Shown here: positions 23,497 through 31,866 of the stretch, one piece after another | How positions within the stretch are numbered: position 1 is the first letter of the stretch | Layout of the letters: each line of letters begins with the position of its first letter | DNA from: Nonomuraea jabiensis | Lineage (GTDB): Bacteria; Actinomycetota; Actinomycetes; Streptosporangiales; Streptosporangiaceae | Direction: 5' to 3' | NCBI RefSeq assembly: GCF_014204795.1 | Contig: NZ_JACHMB010000001.1 | Span: 6,894,501-6,958,500 of the forward strand | Length of the DNA: 64,000 bases | The notes under the pieces: model-generated | What the model was told of the DNA's origin: nothing | The model's database searches: none | The model's input: only the letters and a program-made list of their open reading frames with translations | Position numbers and translations under genes: made by a program

Positions 23497-24363
23497 TCAG
23501 GAGAGGTGGGCGCGGATCTGCGCGATGTGCTCGGGCGTCGTACGGCAGCACCCGCCGATCAGCGACGCGCCCGCCAGCTGCCACTCCTTGGCCGCCTGCC
23601 CGAACTCCACCGGGTCGGCCAGCCCCAGCCACCGGCGGTGCCCGGCGTCCCACGTCTCGCCCGAGTTGGGGTAGACCACCACGGGCAGCCCGCCCGCCAG
23701 GCACGAGATCAGCCCGGGGATGTGTCGCGGCGCGGTGCAGTTGGCCCCGACGGCCACCACCTGCGGGTTTCCGCCGAACAGCGCGGCCGCCTCGGTGATC
23801 GGCGTGCCGTCGTTGAGCCGCTCGCCGTCACGGCAGGAGAAGCTCACCCACGCCTTCACCCCGGGCGTGCGGGCCAGCAGCCTGGCCAGCACCCGGGCCT
23901 CGGGATAGGACGGGATCGTCTCGCAGGCCAGCAGGTCGGCCCCGGCCGAGGCGAGGATCTCCCAGCGCGGCAGGTGCCAGTCGAACAGGCCGTCCTCGTC
24001 GAGGTCGTAGTCGCCGGTGTACTCGGCGCCGTTGGCCAGGAAGGCGCCGTACGGGCCGATCGAGGCCGCCACCAGCCCGTGCCCGGCCTCGTCGCGTGCC
24101 TGCGCGGCCAGCTCGACCGACAGCCTGATCAGCCGCTCGGCCGCCGCCACGTCCAGGCCGCGCCGGACGAACCCGGCGATCGTGGCCTGATAGCTGGCGG
24201 TCGTGGCCACGTCGGCCCCCGCGGCGAAGTAGTCGGCATGGGCGCGCCGGATCAGCTCGGGCCGCTCCAGCAGCAGCCGCGCCGACCAGAGCTCGTCGCC
24301 GAGGTCGGCGCCGAGCCGTTCGAGCTGGGTGGACAGGCCGCCGTCCAGGACAAGTGCAGTCAC
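23497..24363 (-). CDS. mmuM: Homocysteine S-methyltransferase
   Basis: 288 residues from GTG 24363 (MTALVLDGGLSTQLERLG). The LDGG(L)STQLE opening, GANCTAP (about 216-222, first zinc Cys) and the C-terminal GGCCRTTPEHI (about 272, second and third zinc Cys) are the zinc thiolate motifs of MmuM/BHMT-like enzymes. It makes methionine from homocysteine using S-methylmethionine or SAM. A -10 TACGCT lies six bases before the GTG, so it has its own leaderless promoter despite lying 27 bp after the otsB stop. Confidence 0.93.
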   Translation of the reverse strand: MTALVLDGGLSTQLERLGADLGDELWSARLLLERPELIRRAHADYFAAGADVATTASYQATIAGFVRRGLDVAAAERLIRLSVELAAQARDEAGHGLVAASIGPYGAFLANGAEYTGDYDLDEDGLFDWHLPRWEILASAGADLLACETIPSYPEARVLARLLARTPGVKAWVSFSCRDGERLNDGTPITEAAALFGGNPQVVAVGANCTAPRHIPGLISCLAGGLPVVVYPNSGETWDAGHRRWLGLADPVEFGQAAKEWQLAGASLIGGCCRTTPEHIAQIRAHLS

Positions 24364-24390
24364 CCCACCAGCGTACGGGCCCGCGGCCGC

Positions 24391-25230
24391 CTACCGGTGG
24401 CGTGAACCCGCGCCCACCGCCGGAGGCCGCCCGGGGAAGGCGCTGATCACGTGGTCGAGCAGGGCCGGCGTGTCCTCGGGCGAGGCCACCGTGAAGTCCG
24501 CCACGCGGGCCAGCTCGTCGCCCGTCTCGGTGTTTGCCACCGCGACCCGGACGCCCATGAAGGCCGGGTCCCGCTCCTCCCTGCCGCGCAGCGCGTCGAA
24601 CGCCCGGCCGTCGGAGAGGTCGTCGCCGAAGTACCAGGCGCGGGTCAGCGTCTCGATCTCGCGGGCGACGACCGTGCCCTTGTCGCGCTCGACGGGCGGC
24701 CTGAGCTCGACGACCATGCGCCCGTACTGCTCCCGCAGCCCCAGCTCGGCCGCCTTGCGGGACGACCACCGCTCGACCGCGCCGCGCAGCGCGGGGGCCG
24801 AGCGGTAGTGCAGCGCCACGATCAGCGCCTTGTCCTCGATGAGGATCTCGCGCGGCAGGTCGCGGGCGGCCTCCTCGGCCACCCGCCGCATGACTGGGGC
24901 CCACAGCTCGGCCTCGGCGTCCGTGCGCACGCGGCCGTCCTCGACGGTCTGCATGCCGTACAGGCCGAACAGGCGCAGCTGGGGAGCGCCCGAGAAGCGG
25001 TCGCGCAGGTACGCGGCCGGGCGGGCGGACACGATCGCGACCTTGCTCACGAGCCTGGCCAGCACCTGCAGCCTGGCCACCGCGCCGGCCACGGGGAACA
25101 CCGCGCCGGGGTCGCGCATGATGGGGGCGAGGGTGCCGTCGTAGTCGAAGAAGAAGCCGGATCCGGCGCTCTCCGAGACGGTGGCGGACACTGCTTCGGC
25201 GAAGCGGAGCGGGGCGCGAGAGGTCGCCAT
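24391..25230 (-). CDS. otsB: Trehalose-6-phosphate phosphatase
   Basis: 279 residues from the ATG at 25228-25230 (MATSRAPLRFAEAVSATV). A -10 TATCGT eight bases upstream supports this start over a longer frame. The HAD motif I is FFFDYDGTLAPI (about 26-37), followed by KVAIVSARPAAYL (motif II), the lysine region KGTVVAREIE and motif IV WYFGDDLSDGRAF. It removes phosphate from trehalose-6-P in the OtsAB pathway. No otsA is nearby, so the synthase must be elsewhere. Confidence 0.92.
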   Translation of the reverse strand: MATSRAPLRFAEAVSATVSESAGSGFFFDYDGTLAPIMRDPGAVFPVAGAVARLQVLARLVSKVAIVSARPAAYLRDRFSGAPQLRLFGLYGMQTVEDGRVRTDAEAELWAPVMRRVAEEAARDLPREILIEDKALIVALHYRSAPALRGAVERWSSRKAAELGLREQYGRMVVELRPPVERDKGTVVAREIETLTRAWYFGDDLSDGRAFDALRGREERDPAFMGVRVAVANTETGDELARVADFTVASPEDTPALLDHVISAFPGRPPAVGAGSRHR

Positions 25231-25318
25231 GCTCACCGACGATAGAACAGCGCGACCGGGTCGGACAGACGCCTTCCCGTGAATTTCCCGGCCCTTGCCC
25301 GCCACCCGCCGTTCATGA

Positions 25319-25993
25319 TCACGACGCCTCGTCCGGGGCCGGGAGGGCGGCCAGGCGGGAGAGGGCGCGCGGGTCCAGCACGACCACCTCGCCGGCCCTG
25401 ATCTCGATCATGCCCCGCCGCTCGAACCCGCGCAGGGCCCGGTTGACGCTCACCCTGGTCGCGCCGATCTCGGCCCCGAGGCCGGCCTGTCCCGCGTGGA
25501 GCGGCACCCGGCCCGTGGCGCAGCGCCGTACCAGCCAGGTGGCCACGCGGGAGGGCACGTCGCGCACCGCCGCGTCGGTGAGCCGCTCGTCGAGGTCCCG
25601 TACGGTGGCGGCCAGCGTCCGCAGCAGCCGGGCCGCGACGGAGGGTTCGGCGGCGAGGAGTTCCAGCACCGCCGAGCGCGGCAGGTAGGCCACCTCCACC
25701 GCCGTCATGGCCGTCCGCGTCGCCCGGTGCGGGCCGTCCACGAGGAGGGCCGTCTTGTCGAACGCCACGGGCGCCTCCTCCACGGCGAGCACCACCTCCT
25801 TGCCCTCGGCGCTCACCCGCCCGGCCTTGACCCGCCCGTCGAGCAGCACGATCAGGTGCTCCGCCGGGTCGCCCTCGGTGCACAGCACCTGCCCGGCCGG
25901 GTAGCGCCGGCGCCGCGACAGCGCCGCGAGCGCGCCCAGCCGCCCGTCGCCGAGCCCGCCGAACATCGGCAGGTCGGCCAGCGTGTACGTCAT
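25319..25993 (-). CDS. Crp/Fnr-family transcriptional regulator
   Basis: 224 residues from the ATG at 25991-25993 (MTYTLADLPMFGGLGDG). Residues about 15-120 form a cyclic-nucleotide-binding-type beta-roll (GQVLCTEGDPAEHLIVLLDG). The phosphate-binding cassette is degenerate (FDKTALLVDGPHRATRTAMT instead of GEIGL..RSA), so cAMP binding is doubtful. The C-terminal winged helix has LGAEIGATRVSVNRALRGFERRG. A TGTAT-N6-ATACA palindrome covers its own start codon, which suggests autoregulation. It is not obviously the protein that would read the TGTGA-N6-TCACA site at 3104. Confidence 0.9.
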   Translation of the reverse strand: MTYTLADLPMFGGLGDGRLGALAALSRRRRYPAGQVLCTEGDPAEHLIVLLDGRVKAGRVSAEGKEVVLAVEEAPVAFDKTALLVDGPHRATRTAMTAVEVAYLPRSAVLELLAAEPSVAARLLRTLAATVRDLDERLTDAAVRDVPSRVATWLVRRCATGRVPLHAGQAGLGAEIGATRVSVNRALRGFERRGMIEIRAGEVVVLDPRALSRLAALPAPDEAS

Positions 25994-26008
25994 GTATCCC
26001 GATATACA
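25993..26008. promoter_or_regulatory. Crp/Fnr-type palindrome at the regulator's own start
   Basis: TGTAT-CCCGAT-ATACA is a perfect 5-bp inverted repeat with the N6 spacing typical of Crp/Fnr sites. It overlaps the start codon and start site of the Crp/Fnr gene and lies 58 bp upstream of the divergent YciI gene, so it could control both. Confidence 0.55.
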
Positions 26009-26052
26009 CCAGCCCGGTGCCCGGCGATGCTGACCGCCGGCCCCGGGGCCCC

Positions 26053-26058
26053 TAGCGT
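26053..26058 (+). promoter_or_regulatory. -10 element of a leaderless transcript (TAGCGT)
   Basis: TAGCGT ends seven bases before the ATG at 26066; no Shine-Dalgarno is seen. Confidence 0.55.
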
Positions 26059-26065
26059 GCCGGGC

Positions 26066-26329
26066 ATGGCGAGATACGTACTCCACCTGGCCTTCGACGG
26101 CGACCCCGGCCGCCTCGCGGCGCGTCCCGCGCACCGCGAACACCTGCGGCGGCTCAAGGACCAGGGACGGCTGGTGACCGCCGGGCCCTGGGCGGACGAT
26201 TCGGGGGCGCTGCACGTGTACGAGGTGGCGGACGAGGCCGAGCTGCGCGGCATCCTCCGGGAGGATCCGTACACGGCGGTGAACGGTTACGAGGTCGTCC
26301 TCATGAAGCAGTGGACCCCGATCCTGTGA
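26066..26329 (+). CDS. YciI-family protein
   Basis: 87 residues from ATG 26066 (MARYVLHLAFDGDPGRLAAR). The family pattern is present: an early RPAHREHLRRLKDQGRL with a conserved His, then TAGPWADDSGALHVYEVAD with the conserved Asp, and DPYTAVNGYEVVLMKQW. YciI-like proteins have a ferredoxin-like fold with a putative His-Asp active site. Most have no known role; one branch acts as dehydrochlorinase-type enzymes. The N-terminal FDGDP resembles the putative-stress variants. It is followed by a very strong terminator. Confidence 0.88.
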   Translation: MARYVLHLAFDGDPGRLAARPAHREHLRRLKDQGRLVTAGPWADDSGALHVYEVADEAELRGILREDPYTAVNGYEVVLMKQWTPIL

Positions 26330-26337
26330 CCCCTGTG

Positions 26338-26371
26338 GCTCCCCGGGGGCCCGGCCGGGCCCCCGGGGAGC
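26338..26371. terminator. Perfect 34-bp palindrome, bidirectional terminator
   Basis: GCTCCCCGGGGGCCCGG (26338-26354) is followed directly by its exact reverse complement (26355-26371). The palindrome lies between the convergent YciI and VIT/vWA genes, five bases before the latter's stop. Confidence 0.85.
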
Positions 26372-26375
26372 ACGC

Positions 26376-28733
26376 CTACGAGCGCTTCCAGAAGGGCCCG
26401 CGGCGCGGGCCGCCGGACCCGCCCGGGCCGGAGCCGCCCACGAGGGCCGTGAGGACCTCCACCGCCCGGTCGTGCAGGGTCTGGGCGTCGCCGCCCGGTC
26501 GCTCGGCGGCCTCCAGCTCGCGGGCCAGCGCCTCCAGCTCCGCGTTGCCCCCGAGGTAGGCCGCCAGCGCCGCCAGCCGCGAGCCCAGGTCCGCCAGGTA
26601 GAGCAGGTCGGCCATGGGCAGCGCCTTCAGCCGGTCGAGCTCGGCCACCAGCTGCGGCCTGACCGAGTCCAGCGGGTGGGCGGCGGGGCGCGGCGCGAAC
26701 TTCGGCGCCCACCCGCCGGCGCGCCTGCCTCCACCGGGCATGCTCGGCGCGGCGGGGGCCGGCCCCGCGAACCCCCCTCCGCCCCCTGCCGGTCCGCCGG
26801 TCAGGAAGTCCGGCGCCGTGTCGGCGGGACCGAGACCGGGGTCCGGCATCCGCATCCGCGGGGCGGCCGGCGGGGCGGCCATCACCGCCGCCTGGGCCAT
26901 GAAGCCCATCCTCGGCGGGTTCTGCGGCATTTCCCATCCGCTCGGCGGCTCGACCGGCTGGATGACCCGGTGCTCCGGCCCTCCGTCGGCGACCTGCCTG
27001 GTGTCGACCGCCACGTACGCGGTGAAGCGGCACAGCACGCCGTACTCCAGTGACGTCCGCACGATCCTCGGCTCCAGGTCGTGCTCGCCCATGGCGTACC
27101 GGTCCTCCAGCTCCCGCAGGTGCGCGCGGGCCCACACCGCCTGGATGGCCGGATTGTCCACCGTCACGCCCGTGACCTGCTCCTCCCACGGCCCTCCGGC
27201 CGCCAGGCCGCGCACGGTCAGCGAGGAGCCCCCGCGGTGGCGCCCGTAGACGCGCAGCGGCACGCCCGGGAAGATCGACCCGAGATGGGTGACGGTGTCC
27301 GGCTCGAGCTCGAGCCCCTTGAGGGAGAGGTCGGTCACCAGGGGAGCGCCGATCCTGCGGTGGATCTGCTCCATGGCCGCGTCCAGCCGGTCCTCCGACT
27401 CGACCAGCTCGCACCGGCCCGCGCCGAGCCCGGCCAGGCGGCCGAGGAAGCCGGCGTTCACGGCGCGGTCGATGCCGACCGTGTGCACGCGCATCGCCGA
27501 CAGGGCGCCGCCCGCCTGCTCCAGGATCTGGTCCTCGTTGCCCACCTGGCCGTCGGTGACCAGGACCACGACCCGTTCGCGTTCGTTCCGGCCACCCAGC
27601 AGGGCGACGGCCCGGCGCAGCGGCTCCAGCAGCTCGGTGCCGCCGCGGGCGTCCACCCGGGCGAGGTGCTCGACGGCGCGGTAGCGGTTGCGGTCGGACG
27701 CCTCCACCAGGCCCTCGAACGCCTCCTCCACCACCGAGTCGAACGTCAGCACCGCGAACCTGTCCTGGGCCGTCAGCGTGTCGACGATCCGGGCGGCGGC
27801 CCTCCTCGCGGCGACCATCTTCCAGCCGCCCATGCTGCCGGAACGGTCGAGCACCAGCACCAGGTCGCGCGGCGTGCGCGCGGACTGGAGCGGCGGCGGG
27901 ACGACGGTGAGCGCGAACGTCCCCCCTTGCCCGGGCGGGCCGTCGAGCTGCAGGGACGTGGACGCGTCGAACGACAGCCGCAGGATGAAGTCGCGGTCGA
28001 GCCGCTCGCCGGGGCGTAGGCGTACCGTGTGGCCCTCCTCCTCCACCACGTGCAGGCTGGAGGCCAGCTCGCGCAGCTCCAGCCCGGCCGCGTCCACGGT
28101 CGCGCTCAGCGACAGGCGCACCGGGTCGGGGAAGCCGGGCAGCAGGACAGGCGGGCTGATCCTGGACGCGTCCGGCACCGCGTCGGTGTCCGGCGCCACG
28201 CCGTCGCCCGCCGAGGGTCCGTCGACGGGGCTGCCCGGGATGTAGCGCGGGGCCACGACCAGCGGGAAGCGGAACGTGGCCGCCCCGTCCTCGTACGGCA
28301 GGGGCTGGCTCATGGTCAGCCGGACCGAGACGCGCTCGCCGGGCAGGATGTTGCCCACCCGGATCGTGAACACGTCGGGCCGGTCCTCCTCGGCGATCGC
28401 CGCCCGCCTGCCCTCGCGCAACGCCTGGTCGTAGTCGGCCCGGGCCTGGGCGCGCTCCTTCAGCACGCCCTCGATCACCCGGTCGTCGGCCTCCATCCTG
28501 AACCCGGTGACGGCCGCCCGGTCGGGCAGCGGGAAGACGTAGGTGGCCTCCAGGGTGACGTCGAACGGATTCCTGAACCCCTGCGTCACCTCGACCCCGG
28601 CGATGAGGCCGGAGAGGTCGGCGTTCACGTCCACGCTCTCGAGCGGCAGGTTGCCGCGCTCGGTCCGCAGCGCGCCGAACCCGGCGTCCGGCACCGGCAG
28701 GCACCGTGCGGGCTCCAGCGAAGTGATCTTCAT
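26376..28733 (-). CDS. VIT and von Willebrand factor A domain protein
   Basis: 785 residues (MKITSLEPARCLPVPDAG). Residues about 10-150 form a VIT domain (ATYVFPLPDRAAVTGFRM, with the DVFTIRVGNILPGERV strand). A vWA domain begins near 290 (LVLVLDRSGSMGGWKM, an intact DxSxS MIDAS), with VLVTDGQVGNED later. The C-terminal third has a Gly/Pro/Met-rich linker (about 590-680) and a helical end. There is no signal peptide, so it is probably cytosolic. The start overlaps the MerR stop by four bases, so the pair is one translation unit. Similar proteins act as metal-dependent protein-interaction scaffolds; the partner is unknown. Confidence 0.88.
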   Translation of the reverse strand: MKITSLEPARCLPVPDAGFGALRTERGNLPLESVDVNADLSGLIAGVEVTQGFRNPFDVTLEATYVFPLPDRAAVTGFRMEADDRVIEGVLKERAQARADYDQALREGRRAAIAEEDRPDVFTIRVGNILPGERVSVRLTMSQPLPYEDGAATFRFPLVVAPRYIPGSPVDGPSAGDGVAPDTDAVPDASRISPPVLLPGFPDPVRLSLSATVDAAGLELRELASSLHVVEEEGHTVRLRPGERLDRDFILRLSFDASTSLQLDGPPGQGGTFALTVVPPPLQSARTPRDLVLVLDRSGSMGGWKMVAARRAAARIVDTLTAQDRFAVLTFDSVVEEAFEGLVEASDRNRYRAVEHLARVDARGGTELLEPLRRAVALLGGRNERERVVVLVTDGQVGNEDQILEQAGGALSAMRVHTVGIDRAVNAGFLGRLAGLGAGRCELVESEDRLDAAMEQIHRRIGAPLVTDLSLKGLELEPDTVTHLGSIFPGVPLRVYGRHRGGSSLTVRGLAAGGPWEEQVTGVTVDNPAIQAVWARAHLRELEDRYAMGEHDLEPRIVRTSLEYGVLCRFTAYVAVDTRQVADGGPEHRVIQPVEPPSGWEMPQNPPRMGFMAQAAVMAAPPAAPRMRMPDPGLGPADTAPDFLTGGPAGGGGGFAGPAPAAPSMPGGGRRAGGWAPKFAPRPAAHPLDSVRPQLVAELDRLKALPMADLLYLADLGSRLAALAAYLGGNAELEALARELEAAERPGGDAQTLHDRAVEVLTALVGGSGPGGSGGPRRGPFWKRS

Positions 28734-30034
28734 ATCAGCTCCTTTTCCTCGAGCACCGCGAGCAACGGCCCTGCCGCCGCCAGCACCGCCTGAACGTCCT
28801 CCTCGGACGGGACCCGGCCCGCATCCAGCACCAGCCGCACCCCGTCCCCCAACCTGACCCCCACAACAACCGCCCCACCCGGGCCCCCCGGCCCGCTCCC
28901 GCGCACGCCACCACGACCGCCCTCAGCCACCCCGCTTGGCGCGGTCTCAGGGACGCCGCTCGGGACCCTCTCCGGGACCCCGCCCGGCGCGGGCGAACGC
29001 GCCCTGCCCGGCGCGTCGGGCGTGCTCGGCCTGCTGTGGAGCTCGTCGGCCGGCTCGGTCGGCTGATCGGCCGCTTCTGGAGCCCGCCCGCTGCCCTTCC
29101 CCGGCCGCTCGGCCCAGAACCGCCCCCGCGTGGGCTCCCGATCGCCGCGCACGCCACCCTGCCGATCACGCCCGGCTCCGGCCGTGCCCAGCACCTCATC
29201 ACCCCGGGCGCGCACGTCGGCACCCGCGGGCACGTCGCCACCCACGCGGGCATCCCCGCCCGCGCGCTCATCGCCACCGCCCCGCGCGCCACCGGCCTGC
29301 GCGTCATCGCCCCGCGCATCGCCGGCCCGCGCACCGCCGGCCCGCTCATCGCCACCGGCCCGCGCACCGCCGGCCCGCTCATCGCCACCGGCCTGCGCGC
29401 CACCGGCCCGCGCGCCATCGCCTCGCGTACCGCCGGCCCGCGCATCGCCACCGGCCCGCGGCGCGTCGCGCTCGGACGTCCTGCGCTCAGCCGCGCCCCT
29501 GCCCGGGCGGGCGCCGTTTCCCGGGTGTGCGTCGTCGGGGGCCTCGCTTGGGTCGATGCCCCTCCGGTCGCGCCTGGCGCCGGTCACAGGGGAAGTGCCC
29601 ACACGCGGCGTTCCCGATGCCGCATCCGGTATCCCCGGCGTCCCGTTCGAGGTCGTCCCGGACGCCGGAGCCAGGCCCGCGGCGGTTTCCAGCATGCGGT
29701 CCGTGGCGCCCGCCAGGGCCGTCTGGATCTCGGCGATCGAGTGCCCGGCGGCCTGCAGCCGTTTCACGGCCACGAGTTGCAGCAGGTGCCGCCGGCCGTA
29801 CTGGGCGATGCGGCCGCGCCTGGTCAGCGGCGGGTCCACCAGCCCGATCGTCGTATACCACCTGATCAGCCGCTCGCCGGGCACATCGCGGACCCGGCCG
29901 TTGAGGGCCGGTGCGCCGTCCGAGCCCGCGCGCAGCGCCAGCGCCGCGCGCTCGGCCAGCTCGCCGATGGTCCAACCGACCGGCCCTCCGATGGGCCCAC
30001 CGATGGGCCCACCAAGGGGCCCCTTGTCGCTCAT
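28730..30034 (-). CDS. MerR-family regulator with a long repetitive linker
   Basis: 434 residues from the ATG at 30032-30034. After a Gly/Pro repeat (GGPIGGPIGGPVG), residues about 20-110 form a MerR-like helix-turn-helix (TIGELAERA, RLIRWYTTIGLVDPP, QYGRRHLLQLVAVKRLQ, HSIAEIQTAL). Residues about 150-375 are low-complexity Ala/Gly/Arg/Asp, built from units such as AGGDERAGGAR. The last 45 residues fold again (VGVRLGDGVRLVLDAGRV). It overlaps the VIT/vWA gene by four bases. Palindromes upstream suggest it regulates itself, this operon and perhaps the divergent dps. The linker length is probably variable between strains. Confidence 0.85.
   Translation of the reverse strand: MSDKGPLGGPIGGPIGGPVGWTIGELAERAALALRAGSDGAPALNGRVRDVPGERLIRWYTTIGLVDPPLTRRGRIAQYGRRHLLQLVAVKRLQAAGHSIAEIQTALAGATDRMLETAAGLAPASGTTSNGTPGIPDAASGTPRVGTSPVTGARRDRRGIDPSEAPDDAHPGNGARPGRGAAERRTSERDAPRAGGDARAGGTRGDGARAGGAQAGGDERAGGARAGGDERAGGARAGDARGDDAQAGGARGGGDERAGGDARVGGDVPAGADVRARGDEVLGTAGAGRDRQGGVRGDREPTRGRFWAERPGKGSGRAPEAADQPTEPADELHSRPSTPDAPGRARSPAPGGVPERVPSGVPETAPSGVAEGGRGGVRGSGPGGPGGAVVVGVRLGDGVRLVLDAGRVPSEEDVQAVLAAAGPLLAVLEEKELI
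29322..29387 (-). repeat. 33-bp direct duplication in the MerR linker
   Basis: Two exact 33-bp copies (29322-29354 and 29355-29387) lie within a longer run of related 15- to 18-bp words (29205-29475). They encode the 11-residue unit of the Ala/Gly/Arg/Asp linker and keep the frame. Confidence 0.85.
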
Positions 30035-30040
30035 GCCTCC

Positions 30041-30069
30041 ACAGTGACACTGTCATTATTACACTGTCA
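30041..30069. promoter_or_regulatory. Palindrome and direct repeats between merR and dps
   Basis: ACAGTGACACTGT (30041-30053) is a perfect palindrome around a central A. ACACTGTCA occurs twice (30047-30055 and 30061-30069), 14 bp apart. On the minus strand the second copy contains TTGACA, a likely -35 for merR. A MerR autoregulatory operator is inferred. Confidence 0.55.
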
Positions 30070-30143
30070 ACAATGCGGAAGAATGGCCGCCGCCATGTCG
30101 TTCTAAATAGGGAAAAAGTCCGATCGACGGGGAGGAATAGGAC

Positions 30144-30611
30144 ATGGCCATGATCACCGGCCCACTCTCGGGTGATGCCAAGGACACCGTCGCGGAAGCC
30201 CTGCAGGGCGCCCTGGTCGACCTCATCGACCTCTCGCTGGTCGCCAAGCAGGCGCACTGGAACCTCATCGGCCCGCACTTCCGCCCGATCCACCTCCAGC
30301 TCGACGAGCTCACCGATCTCGCCCGGACCCACATGGACACCATCGCCGAACGCGCCGTCGCCCTGGGGATCAACCCGGACGGGCGTTCCGCCACGGTCGC
30401 CAGGTCCACGAAGCTCCAGCAACCCGAGTCCGGCTGGATCGAGGACGGCAAGGTCGTGGCGACGATCACCGACGTGCTGCAGGGCGTCAGCAGGCGGATG
30501 CACGAGCGCGTACGGGCCACCGACGAGCCCGACCCGGTCACCCAGGACCTGCTCATCGCGGTGGCGCAGGAGATCGACAAGCAGCACTGGATGTTCCAGG
30601 CCCAGGCCTGA
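30144..30611 (+). CDS. Dps-family ferritin-like protein
   Basis: 155 residues from ATG 30144 with GGGGAGGA upstream. The ferroxidase residues of Dps are present: KQAHWNLIGPHF (His about 38) and FRPIHLQLDELTDLA (His about 50, Asp about 54, then the Glu region). WMFQAQA ends the protein without a long DNA-binding tail. Dps dodecamers oxidise and store iron with peroxide and protect DNA in starvation. It is divergent from the merR-VIT/vWA operon, which may share its regulatory region. A clear terminator follows. Confidence 0.92.
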   Translation: MAMITGPLSGDAKDTVAEALQGALVDLIDLSLVAKQAHWNLIGPHFRPIHLQLDELTDLARTHMDTIAERAVALGINPDGRSATVARSTKLQQPESGWIEDGKVVATITDVLQGVSRRMHERVRATDEPDPVTQDLLIAVAQEIDKQHWMFQAQA

Positions 30612-30620
30612 CCCGCCGGC

Positions 30621-30656
30621 AAGCCCGGGAGCCCGTACGGACGGGATCCCGGGCTT
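30621..30656 (+). terminator. Terminator after dps
   Basis: AAGCCCGGGA (30621-30630) pairs with TCCCGGGCTT (30647-30656), with an inner CCCGT/ACGGG pairing. It begins nine bases after the dps stop. Confidence 0.85.
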
Positions 30657-30839
30657 TGTCATGCCGCGAGCGAGACGCCGACGCTTGACGGAGAAGCGCA
30701 GGTCGGCGGCTCGCAGGCGTGAGTTAGCCGGATGATCGCGCGGTGGGGGTCCGGGGTTTGCGCAGAGTTTGATGTCGCGAGTCCCTGCCATTCATGTCGG
30801 TGCGGTCGACTAGCGTGGCACCTAGAGGGAGGCCCCACG

Positions 30840-31862
30840 ATGTCCCACAAGACTCTCCTCCGCACGGGCCCGCTCTTGCCGGGCGGCATCAGTCCGTACG
30901 GACCGCTCGGCCTGCCGGGCCCCGACGGGCTCGCGCTGCCTTCGGGCTTCACCGGCAGGGTGGTGGCCCGCTCGGGCCACAAGGTCGCCGGGCTGACCTG
31001 GCACGCGGCCCCCGACGGCGGCGCCTGCTTCCCCGACGGCGCCGGCTGGATCTACGTGTCCAACTCCGAGCTGCCCCTGCTCGGCGGCGCGTCGGCGCTG
31101 CGCTTCCGCGCCGACGGCACCATCGGCGACGCCTACCGCATCCTGTCGGGCACCGACCTCAACTGCGCCGGCGGCGCCACGCCGTGGCACACCTGGCTGT
31201 CGTGCGAGCTGGGCCACCGCGGCCGCGTCTTCGAGTGCGACCCGTACGGCGCCCGCGCCGCCCGCCCCCGCCTGGCCATGGGCCGCTTCAAGCACGAGGC
31301 CGCCGCCTGCGACCCCGAGCGGCGCGTCGTCTACATGACCGAGGACGAGCCCGACGGCTGCTTCTACCGGTTCCGGCCGAGCGACTGGGGCGACCTGACG
31401 GAGGGCACGCTGGAGGTGCTGTGCTCCTCGGGTCACTGGCAGGTGGTGCCCTCGCCGGCGGCGCTGCGCACGGAGGCCCGCCACCAGGTCGAGGACGCCC
31501 GCCACTTCGACGGCGGCGACGGCTGCCACTACGCGGGCGGGGTGTGCTACTTCACGACCAAGGGCGACACGGGCCTGTGGGCCTACGACGCGCAGACCTC
31601 CGCGCTCGAGCGGCTGTGCGAGGGCGTGCGCGCCATCACCGCCGCCCCCTCCGGCGACCTGTACGTGGCCAGGGAGACGACGGAGATCGACGTCATCACC
31701 CCCGACCGCGCGGTCACGCCGTTCCTCAGGCTGGAGGGGCACGCCGGGGCGGAGCTGACCGGGCTGGCGTTCTCGCCGGAGGGCGAGCGGCTCTACTTCT
31801 CGGCCCGGCGCGGCCGCACCGAGGGTCACACCTTCGAGGTGGCCGGCCCCTTCCGCGGCTGA
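30840..31862 (+). CDS. PhoX/DUF839-family protein (alkaline-phosphatase PhoX-like)
   Basis: 340 residues from ATG 30840, with AGAGGGAGG nearby. The long upstream frame is not supported. The sequence has the PhoX beta-propeller signature: WIYVSNSELPLLGGASALRF, GGATPWHTWLSCEL (the metal-binding Glu segment) and MGRFKHEAAACDPERR (metal/phosphate pocket), then MTEDEPDGCFYRF. PhoX enzymes bind Ca and Fe and remove phosphate from organic phosphates. Unlike secreted PhoX there is no Tat or Sec signal peptide and it is shorter, so it may be a cytosolic relative with a different role. Confidence 0.82.
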   Translation: MSHKTLLRTGPLLPGGISPYGPLGLPGPDGLALPSGFTGRVVARSGHKVAGLTWHAAPDGGACFPDGAGWIYVSNSELPLLGGASALRFRADGTIGDAYRILSGTDLNCAGGATPWHTWLSCELGHRGRVFECDPYGARAARPRLAMGRFKHEAAACDPERRVVYMTEDEPDGCFYRFRPSDWGDLTEGTLEVLCSSGHWQVVPSPAALRTEARHQVEDARHFDGGDGCHYAGGVCYFTTKGDTGLWAYDAQTSALERLCEGVRAITAAPSGDLYVARETTEIDVITPDRAVTPFLRLEGHAGAELTGLAFSPEGERLYFSARRGRTEGHTFEVAGPFRG

Positions 31863-31866
31863 CCGC

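Noticed and set aside
26287-28704. 805-codon frame offset from the VIT/vWA gene
   Set aside because: It is the same strand but a different frame; only the 26376-28733 frame has the VIT and MIDAS motifs.
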